A program made the position numbers and the translations under genes. A stretch of 64,000 nucleotides of DNA from Streptomyces sp. HPF1205 (GTDB lineage: Bacteria; Actinomycetota; Actinomycetes; Streptomycetales; Streptomycetaceae), in assembly GCF_020400825.1 (NCBI RefSeq), contig NZ_JAINVH010000024.1, positions 61,252 to 125,251 on the forward strand. Direction: 5' to 3'. Position 1 is the first letter of the stretch. Every line of letters begins with the position of its first letter. Positions 7,891 through 14,818 of this stretch are shown one piece after another. Under the pieces are notes generated by a model. The model searched no databases. It saw only the letters and a program-made list of their open reading frames with translations, and was not told the origin of the DNA.

Positions 7891-8625
7891 ATGACGACCA
7901 CCCTCGACGTGCTCACGCTCGACGAGTACACACGGCTGATCGACAGCGCCTCGGGCGCGGGGATCGGCCCCGCGGGAAGGCTCGATCCCACGGCCGCCTT
8001 CGACTCCCTGGCCATCGACTCGCTCGGCGTGCTGGGCATCCTGTCCGCGCTGGAGTTGCGGTTCGGCCTGGAGCCGGACGTCGACACCCAGCCGGGCCGC
8101 ACGCCCGGCGAGCTGCTGTTCTCGGTGTACGAGCGGCTGATCGCGGCCGGCCGGCTCCCCTCGGGCCGCACCGAGCAGGCCATCGTCATCGCCGCGCCCT
8201 TCGCCGAGGTGTGGGAGCAGACCAACGACGTGGCCGCCTGGCCGAACCTGTTCAGCGAGTACGCGGCGGCGGAGATCCTCGACACCGACGGCGACACGAC
8301 GACGTTCCGGCTGACGATGCACCCCGACGCGAACGGGACGGCGTGGTCCTGGGTGTCCCGGCGGACCGCCGACCGCGCCGCCGGGACGGTGCGGGCCCGC
8401 CGGGTGGAGACGGGGCCGTTTGCGTTCATGGACATCCTGTGGACCTACACCGAGCTGGACGGCGGGGTGGAGCTGCGCTGGCAGCAGGAGTTCGCCATGA
8501 AGCCGCAGGCGCCGGTGGACACCGCCTGGATGACGGCGAACATCACCGTCAACTCGGCCGTGCAGCTCGCGCTGATCCGCGACCGCGTCCAGGAGCGGGC
8601 CGGCGCCCGCGCCGAAGCCAGCTGA
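7891..8625 (+). CDS. Fused acyl carrier protein - aromatase/cyclase
   Basis: A 244-residue open frame from ATG 7891 behind AGGAAGAGG. Residues 1-85 are an ACP: helix I, then AFDSLAIDSLGVLGILSALE with Ser44 as the phosphopantetheine site. After a short linker (GRLPSGRTEQ), residues 95-240 are an SRPBCC polyketide aromatase/cyclase of the TcmN N-terminal / WhiE-VI kind (IVIAAPFAEVWEQTNDVAAW, WSWVSRR, VRARRVETGPFAFMDI, WQQEFAMKP). The ACP and first-ring aromatase are normally separate genes; here there is no stop and no internal ribosome site where they meet. The order ACP then aromatase is exactly the usual gene order, so a simple gene fusion is likely. Frame is continuous and GC3-consistent throughout. 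Confidence 0.93.
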   Translation: MTTTLDVLTLDEYTRLIDSASGAGIGPAGRLDPTAAFDSLAIDSLGVLGILSALELRFGLEPDVDTQPGRTPGELLFSVYERLIAAGRLPSGRTEQAIVIAAPFAEVWEQTNDVAAWPNLFSEYAAAEILDTDGDTTTFRLTMHPDANGTAWSWVSRRTADRAAGTVRARRVETGPFAFMDILWTYTELDGGVELRWQQEFAMKPQAPVDTAWMTANITVNSAVQLALIRDRVQERAGARAEAS

Positions 8626-8666
8626 CATCCACAAGGAGCGTCCGCCGCACACCGCGAGGAGCATGC

Positions 8667-8987
8667 ATGCATTACACCCTGATCGTCGCCCGCATGGCGC
8701 CCGAGGACGAGCAGCGGGTCGCCGGGATCTGGGCCGAGTCCGACGCGACCGAACTGCCGCACCTCATCGGCGTCGAGCAGCGCAGGCTGTTCCGGTTCCA
8801 CGGCCTGTACTTCCAGTTGATCGGCTCGCGGGGCGAACTGGGCCCGCGCATCGAGGACATGCGCGGCCACCCGCTCTTCAGGGACGTCAACGAGCGGCTG
8901 CGGCCGCACATCGCGGCCTACGACCCCGGCACGTGGCGGGGGCCGGCCGACGCCATGGCGAAGGAGTTCTACTCGTGGAGCGCGTGA
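8667..8987 (+). CDS. Polyketide cyclase, TcmI / WhiE-VII family
   Basis: Predicted 106 residues from ATG 8667 with GAGGAG five bases upstream; the nearby ATG at 8663 is out of frame. The small ferredoxin-like fold protein starts HYTLIVARMAPEDEQRVAGIW and contains FRFHGLYFQLI, as in TcmI and WhiE-ORFVII, which close later rings of long aromatic chains. Position directly after the aromatase repeats the whiE and tcm order. Its stop overlaps the start of the next gene (GTGA), the carboxylase epsilon subunit. Confidence 0.9.
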   Translation: MHYTLIVARMAPEDEQRVAGIWAESDATELPHLIGVEQRRLFRFHGLYFQLIGSRGELGPRIEDMRGHPLFRDVNERLRPHIAAYDPGTWRGPADAMAKEFYSWSA

Positions 8988-9199
8988 GTGTGACGGTGGT
9001 GCGCGGCGCCCCGGACGTCCTGGAGACCGCGGCCGTCACCGCGGTGCTCGCCGCGGTGACGGCCCGGGCCCGCGCCCGGGGCCGCCGGCCCGGGGGCGGG
9101 TCCGGCGCGCCGCAGGCCCGCCCGGCCTGGCGGGCGTACACCGGCCCGTTCCCCGCCGTCCCCCCCGGCCGCGGCGGCAGCGGATGGAGGCGGCCGTGA
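8984..9199 (+). CDS. Acyl-CoA carboxylase epsilon subunit
   Basis: A 71-residue protein from GTG 8984, overlapping the cyclase stop by four bases (GTG 8975 and 8990 are alternatives). It begins VSVTVVRGAPDVLETAAVTA and ends with an Arg/Trp-rich stretch including WRAYTG and SGWRRP. This VxRG...AAxTAVLA...W pattern is that of the small actinobacterial ACC/PCC epsilon subunits that stabilise the alpha-beta complex. Epsilon genes normally sit next to the beta gene; here the PKS core is inserted between them (beta at 3158-4723). The gene is easily missed because of its size. Function as partner of the beta subunit is inferred. Confidence 0.78.
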   Translation: MSVTVVRGAPDVLETAAVTAVLAAVTARARARGRRPGGGSGAPQARPAWRAYTGPFPAVPPGRGGSGWRRP

Positions 9200-9588
9200 T
9201 CCGGACCGTGCTGGAGATGAGGGTCCGCGAGGGGCGGACCGCCGAGTTCGAGCAGGTGTGGCGGACCGCGGCGGCGGTGGCCGCCCGCTACCGGGGGGCG
9301 GGCCGGCAGACCATGCTGCGCGACCCCGTCGACCCGCTGGCGTACACCATCACCGCGGACTGGGCCACCCGCGAGGACCTGGGCCGCTACCAGAGCAGCC
9401 GGGACCGCCAGGAGCTGTCCGAGGTGCTGGAGCGGCTGCGCGAGGCCGCGTCCAAGACGCTGCTGGAAGTGGTGGCCCAGGTGGCCCCGGCGCCGGCGCC
9501 CGTCGGCGAGGACGTGTCCACGACCGCGGGCGCCCCTGCTCGCGAACCCGTCACCGTCGATGCCCAGGAAGGTTCGGTGCACGCATGA
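9196..9588 (+). CDS. Antibiotic biosynthesis monooxygenase (ABM) domain protein 1
   Basis: Predicted 130 residues from GTG 9196, chosen for the GTGA overlap with the epsilon gene and a GGAGG five bases upstream; ATG 9184 is an alternative. The N-terminal 95 residues match the ABM dimeric alpha+beta barrel (VLEMRVREGRTAEFEQVW, then YTITADWATREDLGRYQSS). The last 35 residues are a Pro/Ala tail. ABM proteins of this kind are cofactor-free oxygenases that make quinones, or partners of cyclases in pentangular pathways. Its stop overlaps the start of a second ABM gene. Confidence 0.85.
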   Translation: MIRTVLEMRVREGRTAEFEQVWRTAAAVAARYRGAGRQTMLRDPVDPLAYTITADWATREDLGRYQSSRDRQELSEVLERLREAASKTLLEVVAQVAPAPAPVGEDVSTTAGAPAREPVTVDAQEGSVHA

Positions 9589-9929
9589 GCATCCGTGTCG
9601 TCATGACCGCCACCATCAAGCCGGAGGACGCCGAGGCCTTCGAGAAGGCGTACCTGGAGGTGACCGGCAAGGTTCGCGGCACTCCCGGGCACGTGCGGGA
9701 CGTGCTGCTGCGCGACAGCGAGGACGCGACGCGGTACTCGCTGATCGCCGAGTGGGAGTCCGAGGGGCTCTTCCGGGCGTGGGCCGACGACCCGGAGCAC
9801 ATGCGGCAGTCGGCGGCGATGTACCCGTACTGGGCCGACAGCTTCCGCCGCAGCATCTACCAGGTGCGGGCGTCCCTCGACTCCCACGGCGCCGGTCCCT
9901 CGGGGCCCGGCGCCGTGCCGGCCGAGTAG
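9585..9929 (+). CDS. Antibiotic biosynthesis monooxygenase (ABM) domain protein 2
   Basis: Predicted 114 residues from ATG 9585 (ATGA overlap with the previous gene). The protein IRVVMTATIKPEDAEAFEKA...YSLIAEWESEGLFRAWADD follows the ABM fold. Paired ABM genes also occur in griseorhodin- and pradimicin-like clusters, where they act on the ring system together with cyclases. The two copies here are only distantly similar, so they probably heterodimerise or act at different steps rather than being a recent duplication. Confidence 0.85.
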   Translation: MSIRVVMTATIKPEDAEAFEKAYLEVTGKVRGTPGHVRDVLLRDSEDATRYSLIAEWESEGLFRAWADDPEHMRQSAAMYPYWADSFRRSIYQVRASLDSHGAGPSGPGAVPAE

Positions 9930-9939
9930 GGGGCCGGCG

Positions 9940-11136
9940 GTGCGGGTGCGCAAAGCGGTGGTGGTCGGCGCCGGGATCGGCGGTCTGACCACGGCCATCG
10001 GCCTGCGGCAGGCCGGAATCGACGTCACGGTGTACGAGCGCAGGACCGAACCTGGCCGGCTGCTGACCGGCGGCGGCTTCATGCTGTGGCACAACGTGTT
10101 CGTGGCGCTGCGCCGGCTCGCGCTCGACGAGCGGGTGGAGAAGGTCGGTTCGCGGATCGACTTCCACGAGTTCCGCTCCGACCGGGGGCGCCGGCTGGCC
10201 CGGTGGGCCATCGCGCCGGAGTCCGCGCGGATCGGCGCCCCCGCGGTCGCGCTGCGCCGCTCCGCCCTCAACGCGCTGCTGCTGCAGGAGGCGGGGGACG
10301 CGGTGGTGATGGGCGCGCGGTTCACCGGTTTCGAGCAGGACGCGGACGGGGTGACGGTGCGCCTGGCGGACGGGACGCGAGACCGCGCGGACGTGCTGAT
10401 CGGCGCGGACGGCATCCGGTCGGCGGTGCGCGGTTCGCTGCGCCGCGGGCACGACATGGCGCCGCGCTACGCCGGCTACACCGCGTGGCAGGCGATCGCC
10501 GAACTGCCCGGCGAGGACGTGGTGCCCACCGGCACGTTCTTCAACCTGTGGGGACGCGGCGGCCTGCGGTTCCTGTACTGCCGGCTGAACGAGCGCGAGG
10601 TCTACTGGGACGCCATCACCTCCGACCGGGTCAGCGCGTCGTTCGACATGTTCCGCAAGGACAAGCGGGCGGTGCTGGGCGAGGCGTACCGGGACTGGCC
10701 GCAGCCGGTGCCCCGTATCCTCGCCGCCACCGGGGACGAGGCGATCCTCCCCATCGACATCTGCGACCGGCCGCCGGACCGGGAGCCCGCCTGGGGGTAC
10801 GGCCGGGTGGTCCTGGTGGGCGACGCGGCGCACCCCATGACGCTCAACCTCAGCCAGGGCGCCGGTCAGGCCATCGAGGACGGGGTCGTGCTGTCCGGGC
10901 TGCTGGCCGGGGAGGACGACGTCGCGGCGGCGGTCGCCGGGTACGAGCGGCTGCGCCGGCCGCGGGTCGACGCGATGGTGCGCGGCGCCTACCGGATCGG
11001 CGAACTGGGCAAACTGCGCGGTGCGTTGGCGTGCCGGACGCGGGACGCCTTCATGTGGGCGTTCTTCGGCACCTTCGCCAAGAAGGGCACGTACCGGCTG
11101 ATGATGGACGTCGGCCACCGACCGCTGGAGCGCTGA
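9940..11136 (+). CDS. FAD-dependent aromatic hydroxylase (class A flavoprotein monooxygenase)
   Basis: Predicted 398 residues from GTG 9940. It has the GxGxxG dinucleotide motif at the N-terminus (VVVGAGIGGLTTAIGLRQAG), the DG motif (DVLIGADGIRSAVR) and the GD motif (VVLVGDAAHPMTLNLSQGAGQ), which together define PHBH-type hydroxylases using FAD and NAD(P)H. It occupies the place of WhiE-ORFVIII and similar ring hydroxylases after the cyclases. There is no thioredoxin-like C-terminal domain, so it belongs to the shorter group. The next gene starts three bases after the stop. Confidence 0.92.
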   Translation: MRVRKAVVVGAGIGGLTTAIGLRQAGIDVTVYERRTEPGRLLTGGGFMLWHNVFVALRRLALDERVEKVGSRIDFHEFRSDRGRRLARWAIAPESARIGAPAVALRRSALNALLLQEAGDAVVMGARFTGFEQDADGVTVRLADGTRDRADVLIGADGIRSAVRGSLRRGHDMAPRYAGYTAWQAIAELPGEDVVPTGTFFNLWGRGGLRFLYCRLNEREVYWDAITSDRVSASFDMFRKDKRAVLGEAYRDWPQPVPRILAATGDEAILPIDICDRPPDREPAWGYGRVVLVGDAAHPMTLNLSQGAGQAIEDGVVLSGLLAGEDDVAAAVAGYERLRRPRVDAMVRGAYRIGELGKLRGALACRTRDAFMWAFFGTFAKKGTYRLMMDVGHRPLER

Positions 11137-11139
11137 GCG

Positions 11140-11595
11140 ATGCTGATGGACGCCTTGGCGGGTGTCGTCGTGGTGCTGTGCGGTGCCCTGGCCGGCGTGC
11201 TGCTGGCGGTCGAGGTCGCCGTGGTGCCGATGATGGGCGCCCTGAGCGGTGACCGCTATGTGCAGGTGCACCGGCTGCTCGACCGGCGGTTCGACCCGCT
11301 GATGCCCGTCCTCGCGAGGATCGCGATGGGGGCGGACCTGTTCCTCACCGTGTTCGCGCCCGGCTGGGGCGCGCGTGCCGCCTTCGCCGCCGCCGAGGCG
11401 GGGCTGATCGGTGTCGCGCTGGTCTCCGAGCTGTCCAACGTGCGCCTCAACCGGTTCATCGACACGTGGGACCCGGACCGGCTGCCGGGGACCTGGGCGC
11501 GTACCCGCGAGCACTGGGCCCGTGCCAACCGCCACCGGACCCTCGTCGCCGCGGCGGCCTTCACGGCCGCGACCACCGGGGCGGCGCTGATGTGA
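11140..11595 (+). CDS. DUF1772 / anthrone-oxygenase-like membrane protein
   Basis: Predicted 151 residues from ATG 11140 with GGAG upstream. Four hydrophobic segments are visible (about residues 5-30, 60-80, 82-100, 135-150), with the family features EVAVVPMM near the N-terminus and RLNRFIDTWDP in the C-terminal half. DUF1772 includes fungal anthrone oxygenases (HypC, GedH type) that oxidise anthrones to anthraquinones. As the last gene of the PKS operon, a membrane-bound quinone-forming step is plausible but unproven. It is followed by a strong bidirectional terminator. Confidence 0.75.
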   Translation: MLMDALAGVVVVLCGALAGVLLAVEVAVVPMMGALSGDRYVQVHRLLDRRFDPLMPVLARIAMGADLFLTVFAPGWGARAAFAAAEAGLIGVALVSELSNVRLNRFIDTWDPDRLPGTWARTREHWARANRHRTLVAAAAFTAATTGAALM

Positions 11596-11645
11596 CCGGT
11601 CGGCGAGCCGGGCGCGCGGCCCGGACGGAAGGGGGACACAGATGT

Positions 11646-11690
11646 GGGCGGGGTGTTCCCGGCGGCCGGGCCGCCGGGAACACCCCGCCC
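11646..11690. terminator. Bidirectional terminator, 21-bp perfect stem
   Basis: Left arm 11646-11666, three-base loop CGG, right arm 11670-11690, all 21 pairs matching. It lies between the convergent ends of the polyketide operon (stop 11595) and the F420-type reductase gene (stop 11699), so it can stop transcription from both sides. The stem has no T-run, as is usual in Streptomyces. Confidence 0.9.
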
Positions 11691-11698
11691 GCGTGCGG

Positions 11699-12151
11699 TC
11701 AGTCCGGGACGACGCGGAAGACCGGGATGTCCGGGGCGGCGCGCTCGAAGCTTTCCGGGGAGCCGTTCTCGACCAGCCCGTTCTTGACGAAGATGCTCAC
11801 ACCCATCGGCACCTGGCGGGGCAGCTCGCGGACGATGGGCCCGCGCTCGGGCGCCGGCACCTCGACCAGGCGCACATGCCACTGCTTGCGGCCGCGCACG
11901 AGGACACCCTCACCGGCCGCCCGTACGTTCTTCACCCAGTCGGAGCGCGGGAAGGCCTGCAGCACGTACTGGGTGCCGTCGACGCGGACCGGGGCGACCG
12001 GATTGGTGTACTCCTTCCCGGAGACGCGGCCCCTGACGCGCAGCAGGTGGACCGGTCCCACCGGGATCCCGACGTTGTGGAAGAGCGCCATGATCTTGTT
12101 GCGGACCTTCAGGGCCGTGGTGATCTCGGGTCGTGCGGTGGTGGTGGACAT
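11699..12151 (-). CDS. Deazaflavin (F420)-dependent nitroreductase/quinone reductase family protein
   Basis: Predicted 150 residues from ATG 12151; an upstream ATG at 12217 lacks a ribosome site. The core LLRVRGRVSGKEYTNPVAPV ... YVLQAFPRSDWVKNVRAAGEG is characteristic of the Ddn/split-beta-barrel family, whose members reduce quinones or other substrates with F420H2. It lies downstream of a LuxR regulator on the same strand and may be the reductive tailoring step of the polyketide pathway. Cofactor use is inferred from family membership. Confidence 0.82.
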   Translation of the reverse strand: MSTTTARPEITTALKVRNKIMALFHNVGIPVGPVHLLRVRGRVSGKEYTNPVAPVRVDGTQYVLQAFPRSDWVKNVRAAGEGVLVRGRKQWHVRLVEVPAPERGPIVRELPRQVPMGVSIFVKNGLVENGSPESFERAAPDIPVFRVVPD

Positions 12152-12227
12152 GGTTCCGGCTCGGCTCTCTGTGCGCTGGGCGAACGGGGGGGCTGGGCGG
12201 GCTGCGGGCTGGGCCATTGCGGGGCCG

Positions 12228-12935
12228 TCACCGCGGCCGGACGAAGCCCGTGGTGTAGGCGGTGGTGATCACGTCGATGCGGCTGCGCAGCTCCAGCTTG
12301 CCCATGAGGCTGTGCACGTGGCTCTTGACGGTGGCTCCGCTGAGGGTGAGCGCCTCGGCGATCTCGGCGTTGCTCCAGCCGCGGAGCATCAGGTGGACGA
12401 CTTCGATCTCCCGGCCGGTCAGCTTGTCGAACCGGTCCCAGGCGTGCGGCGGCCGCAGCGCGCCGGGCATGCCGCCGACGGCGGCGGGCAGGGCCTGGCC
12501 CACCTGGTACCCCGACCGCAGCAGGCGGATGGCGGGGACCAGGGTGGTGCGGTCGGTGAGGTTGACCGTGACGCCCGGGACGGGGGCGGGCACCGCGGCC
12601 CCGGCCGGGTCGCCGGGGCGGCCGTGGCCGGTGCCGGGAAGGCGCTGCGCGAACGGCGAGACCACGAGGATTCTGGGCGCGGGCTCGCAGGAAGCCAGCG
12701 CGCGCAGCGAGGGCAGCGGGTCGGGGTCGCCCAGGACGACGGCGACATCGGGCCGGTGCTCCGCCACGAGGGGTCCCAGGTCGGCCGGGTGGGCGCTCTC
12801 CGCCGCCACGGTGAACCCGCTCTCCTGCTCCAGGGCCGCCACCAGCGTCCCGCGGCCGATGAAGCTGCCGCCCGCCACCAGGATGGAGGCGGGCGGTCCT
12901 GACTCGCCGCCCGCGGACGGGGTCTGTGCGCGCAT
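12228..12935 (-). CDS. LuxR-family response-regulator-like transcription factor
   Basis: Predicted 235 residues from ATG 12935 behind GGGGGAAGAG. The N-terminal 140 residues are receiver-like (SILVAGGSFIGRGTLVAAL ... VAVVLGDPDPLPSL), but the acidic pocket and phospho-Asp are not typical, suggesting phosphorylation-independent control. The C-terminus has a strong LuxR helix-turn-helix (LTGREIEVVHLMLRGWSNAEIA, SGATVKSHVHSLMGKL). It resembles the first LuxR gene of the window in design, so the cluster has two such regulators. It is divergent from the methyltransferase gene across a 300-base gap. Confidence 0.85.
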   Translation of the reverse strand: MRAQTPSAGGESGPPASILVAGGSFIGRGTLVAALEQESGFTVAAESAHPADLGPLVAEHRPDVAVVLGDPDPLPSLRALASCEPAPRILVVSPFAQRLPGTGHGRPGDPAGAAVPAPVPGVTVNLTDRTTLVPAIRLLRSGYQVGQALPAAVGGMPGALRPPHAWDRFDKLTGREIEVVHLMLRGWSNAEIAEALTLSGATVKSHVHSLMGKLELRSRIDVITTAYTTGFVRPR

Positions 12936-13238
12936 CGTGACTCTTCCCCCCGGCCGGCGGGAGCCCGGCCGCCGGACACCCGTCCGGTCCCGCCGCCCTC
13001 CGGGGCAGTTGCTTCCGAGTTGCTTACCTAGCGAACTATCAAATCATAGGGCGACGGCATGCCCGGGTGTCAACGCGAAACGGCCCGGCGCGGCACCCCC
13101 GGCCGACCGCCCTCCCCGCACGGCCTTCCATCACGGTGTGCGTCCGTCCCGTGCCGGTGTGTTTTCTCCCGGCTTTATCCGCGCTCCGTACCGTCGAGCC
13201 GTCGGACGACGTCGTGACTCACCTCCTGGAGCCGATTG
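12936..13238. promoter_or_regulatory. Divergent promoter region, LuxR gene / methyltransferase gene
   Basis: About 300 bases without a gene. An AT-rich island at 13016-13052 (including TTGCTTACCTAGC and CTATCAAATCATAG) stands out against the surrounding GC and is the likely location of promoters or operators for one or both genes. I could not assign a convincing -35/-10 pair. A GGAG at 13228-13231 serves the methyltransferase start. Confidence 0.4.
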
Positions 13239-14039
13239 ATGAACGCAGCAACCGCCGTGGTCAAGCCCGCCGACATCTGGCGCGACGCCGACGCCGCCAA
13301 GGACTTCCTCGATCAGGCGGCCGCGGAACTGGCCGCGGCCAAGGAGCAGTTGGACGCGATGCTCAGGGTGCGGCCGGGCAGCCACGTGCTGGACGTGGGC
13401 TGCGGCACCGGGAACGACGTGCGGGCGCTGGCCGCACGGGTGGGGCCTTCCGGCAGGGTGGTGGGCCTGGACTCCAGCGAGCAGCTGATCGCGCGCGGCG
13501 AGCCGGGGGGTCCGGACGCCGCGCCGGTGGAGTTCGTGCTCGGCGAGGCGGGCGACCTGCCGTTCGAGGACGGCACCTTCGACGTGGTGCGCTCCGAGCG
13601 GGTGGTGCAGCACGTGCCGGACCCGGCGGCGGCCGTCGCCGAGATGCTGCGGGTGGTCAGGCCCGGCGGGCAGGTGCTGGTCACCGACCCGGACCACGGG
13701 ATGTGGGCGCCCGACCTGGACGACCGGGAGCTGACCCGGCGGATCATGACCTGGTGGAGCGACCACGTGCCGAACCCGTGGGTCGCGCGCCGGCTGCGCG
13801 ACCTGTTCGTTCGCGCCGGGGCCCGCGACGTGGCGGTGACGCTCCAGCCGGTGGTGCTCACCTCGCTGGCCGCGGCGGACGCGCTGACCTGGATCGGCAA
13901 GGCCGCGGGCGCGGCCGAGGCGCAGGGCGTGGTGCCGGCCGGGCGGGCCCGGGAGTGGGGCCAGGAGATCCTGCGGCGCGACGCGGAGGGCCGGTTCCTG
14001 ATGTTCGGCGCCTTCGTCGTCGTGACCGGGAACAAGTAG
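13239..14039 (+). CDS. Class I SAM-dependent methyltransferase (UbiE-like)
   Basis: Predicted 266 residues from ATG 13239, which has GGAG seven bases upstream; a TTG codon just before it is less likely. Motif I is VLDVGCGTGNDVRAL, followed by VVGLDSSEQLI, a QHV post-motif and VRPGGQVLVTDPD. It resembles C- or O-methyltransferases of secondary metabolism and ubiquinone-type enzymes. Position next to the SnoaL-like gene and within the polyketide region suggests tailoring of that product. Confidence 0.85.
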   Translation: MNAATAVVKPADIWRDADAAKDFLDQAAAELAAAKEQLDAMLRVRPGSHVLDVGCGTGNDVRALAARVGPSGRVVGLDSSEQLIARGEPGGPDAAPVEFVLGEAGDLPFEDGTFDVVRSERVVQHVPDPAAAVAEMLRVVRPGGQVLVTDPDHGMWAPDLDDRELTRRIMTWWSDHVPNPWVARRLRDLFVRAGARDVAVTLQPVVLTSLAAADALTWIGKAAGAAEAQGVVPAGRAREWGQEILRRDAEGRFLMFGAFVVVTGNK

Positions 14040-14049
14040 GGCGGCGCGG

Positions 14050-14619
14050 ATGGCGGATCAGGACACGGCGGCGGGTGGCGCGCCGCGCCCGGGCGGACGT
14101 GACGCGGCCGGGCACCGGGAGCTGGCCGAGCGGTGGTTCGGCCGCGCGTGGGCGGGCGGCGACACCGGCATCGCGGAGGAGGTCTTCGCCGGGGACTTCG
14201 TCCTCAACGGCCGCGTCGTCGGGCCGGACGGGCCGCGCCGCAGCGTGGCCGCGGTGCACCGCGCGTTCTCCGGCATCGGGGTCACGCTGGACCTGGTGCT
14301 GTCGGACGGACCGTACGCGGTGATCCACTACACGACGACGGCGCGGCACACCGGGACGTTCCGCGGGGTGCCGGCGTCCGGGCGGCCGGTGACCGCGACC
14401 GGCATCGTGATCTGGCGGATCGAGGACGGCAGGGTCGTGCGGGACTGGAACGTCTTCGACACGGCGGCCCTGCTCGCGCAGATCTCCGGCGCCGGGCCCG
14501 ACCCCGCGTCCCCCGGGGGACCGGCCGGGCCGGGGGCGGGCCGGCCGCGGCCGGACGACGCGGGGCCCCTGGTGCGGAGCCTGTCCGCGCGCGGGCCCGC
14601 CGGGGAGCCGGCGGGCTGA
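14050..14619 (+). CDS. SnoaL-like polyketide cyclase / ester-cyclase-family protein
   Basis: Predicted 189 residues from ATG 14050. Residues 20-145 form a SnoaL/NTF2-like cone fold (ELAERWFGRAWAGGDTGIAEEVF ... TGTFRGVPASGRPVTATGIVIWRIEDGRVVRDWNVFD). Such proteins close the last ring in anthracycline-type pathways, or act as oxygenases or lyases. The C-terminal 45 residues are Gly/Pro/Arg-rich and probably disordered. It lies 10 bases after the methyltransferase gene. It is the rightmost gene I would place in the polyketide cluster. Confidence 0.78.
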   Translation: MADQDTAAGGAPRPGGRDAAGHRELAERWFGRAWAGGDTGIAEEVFAGDFVLNGRVVGPDGPRRSVAAVHRAFSGIGVTLDLVLSDGPYAVIHYTTTARHTGTFRGVPASGRPVTATGIVIWRIEDGRVVRDWNVFDTAALLAQISGAGPDPASPGGPAGPGAGRPRPDDAGPLVRSLSARGPAGEPAG

Positions 14620-14712
14620 GGTACGGGCGGGAGGCACACGGATGCGGGGTACGGCCGGCGCGGGCACCGCGGCCCCGGCCGGGCGGGCGGCCCGAACCGG
14701 CGGCCCGGTCCG

Positions 14713-14774
14713 CCGGGCGCCCGGTGTTGACCGCCCGGCCGTCCGGGCGCCCGGTGTTCACGGCCCGGGCGCCC
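14713..14774. repeat. Tandem palindromic repeats between convergent genes
   Basis: CCGGGCGCCCGGTGTT occurs at 14713-14728 and again at 14743-14758, 30 bases apart, and a third related palindrome CCCGGGCGCCCGGG follows at about 14764. Each copy can fold into a GC hairpin. They lie between the SnoaL-like gene and the aldehyde dehydrogenase gene, so they may serve as a multi-hairpin terminator. Confidence 0.6.
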
Positions 14775-14818
14775 GGGCCCTGCCGGGAGCGCCGGCCGGG
14801 CGGGGTACGGCGCGCGGG

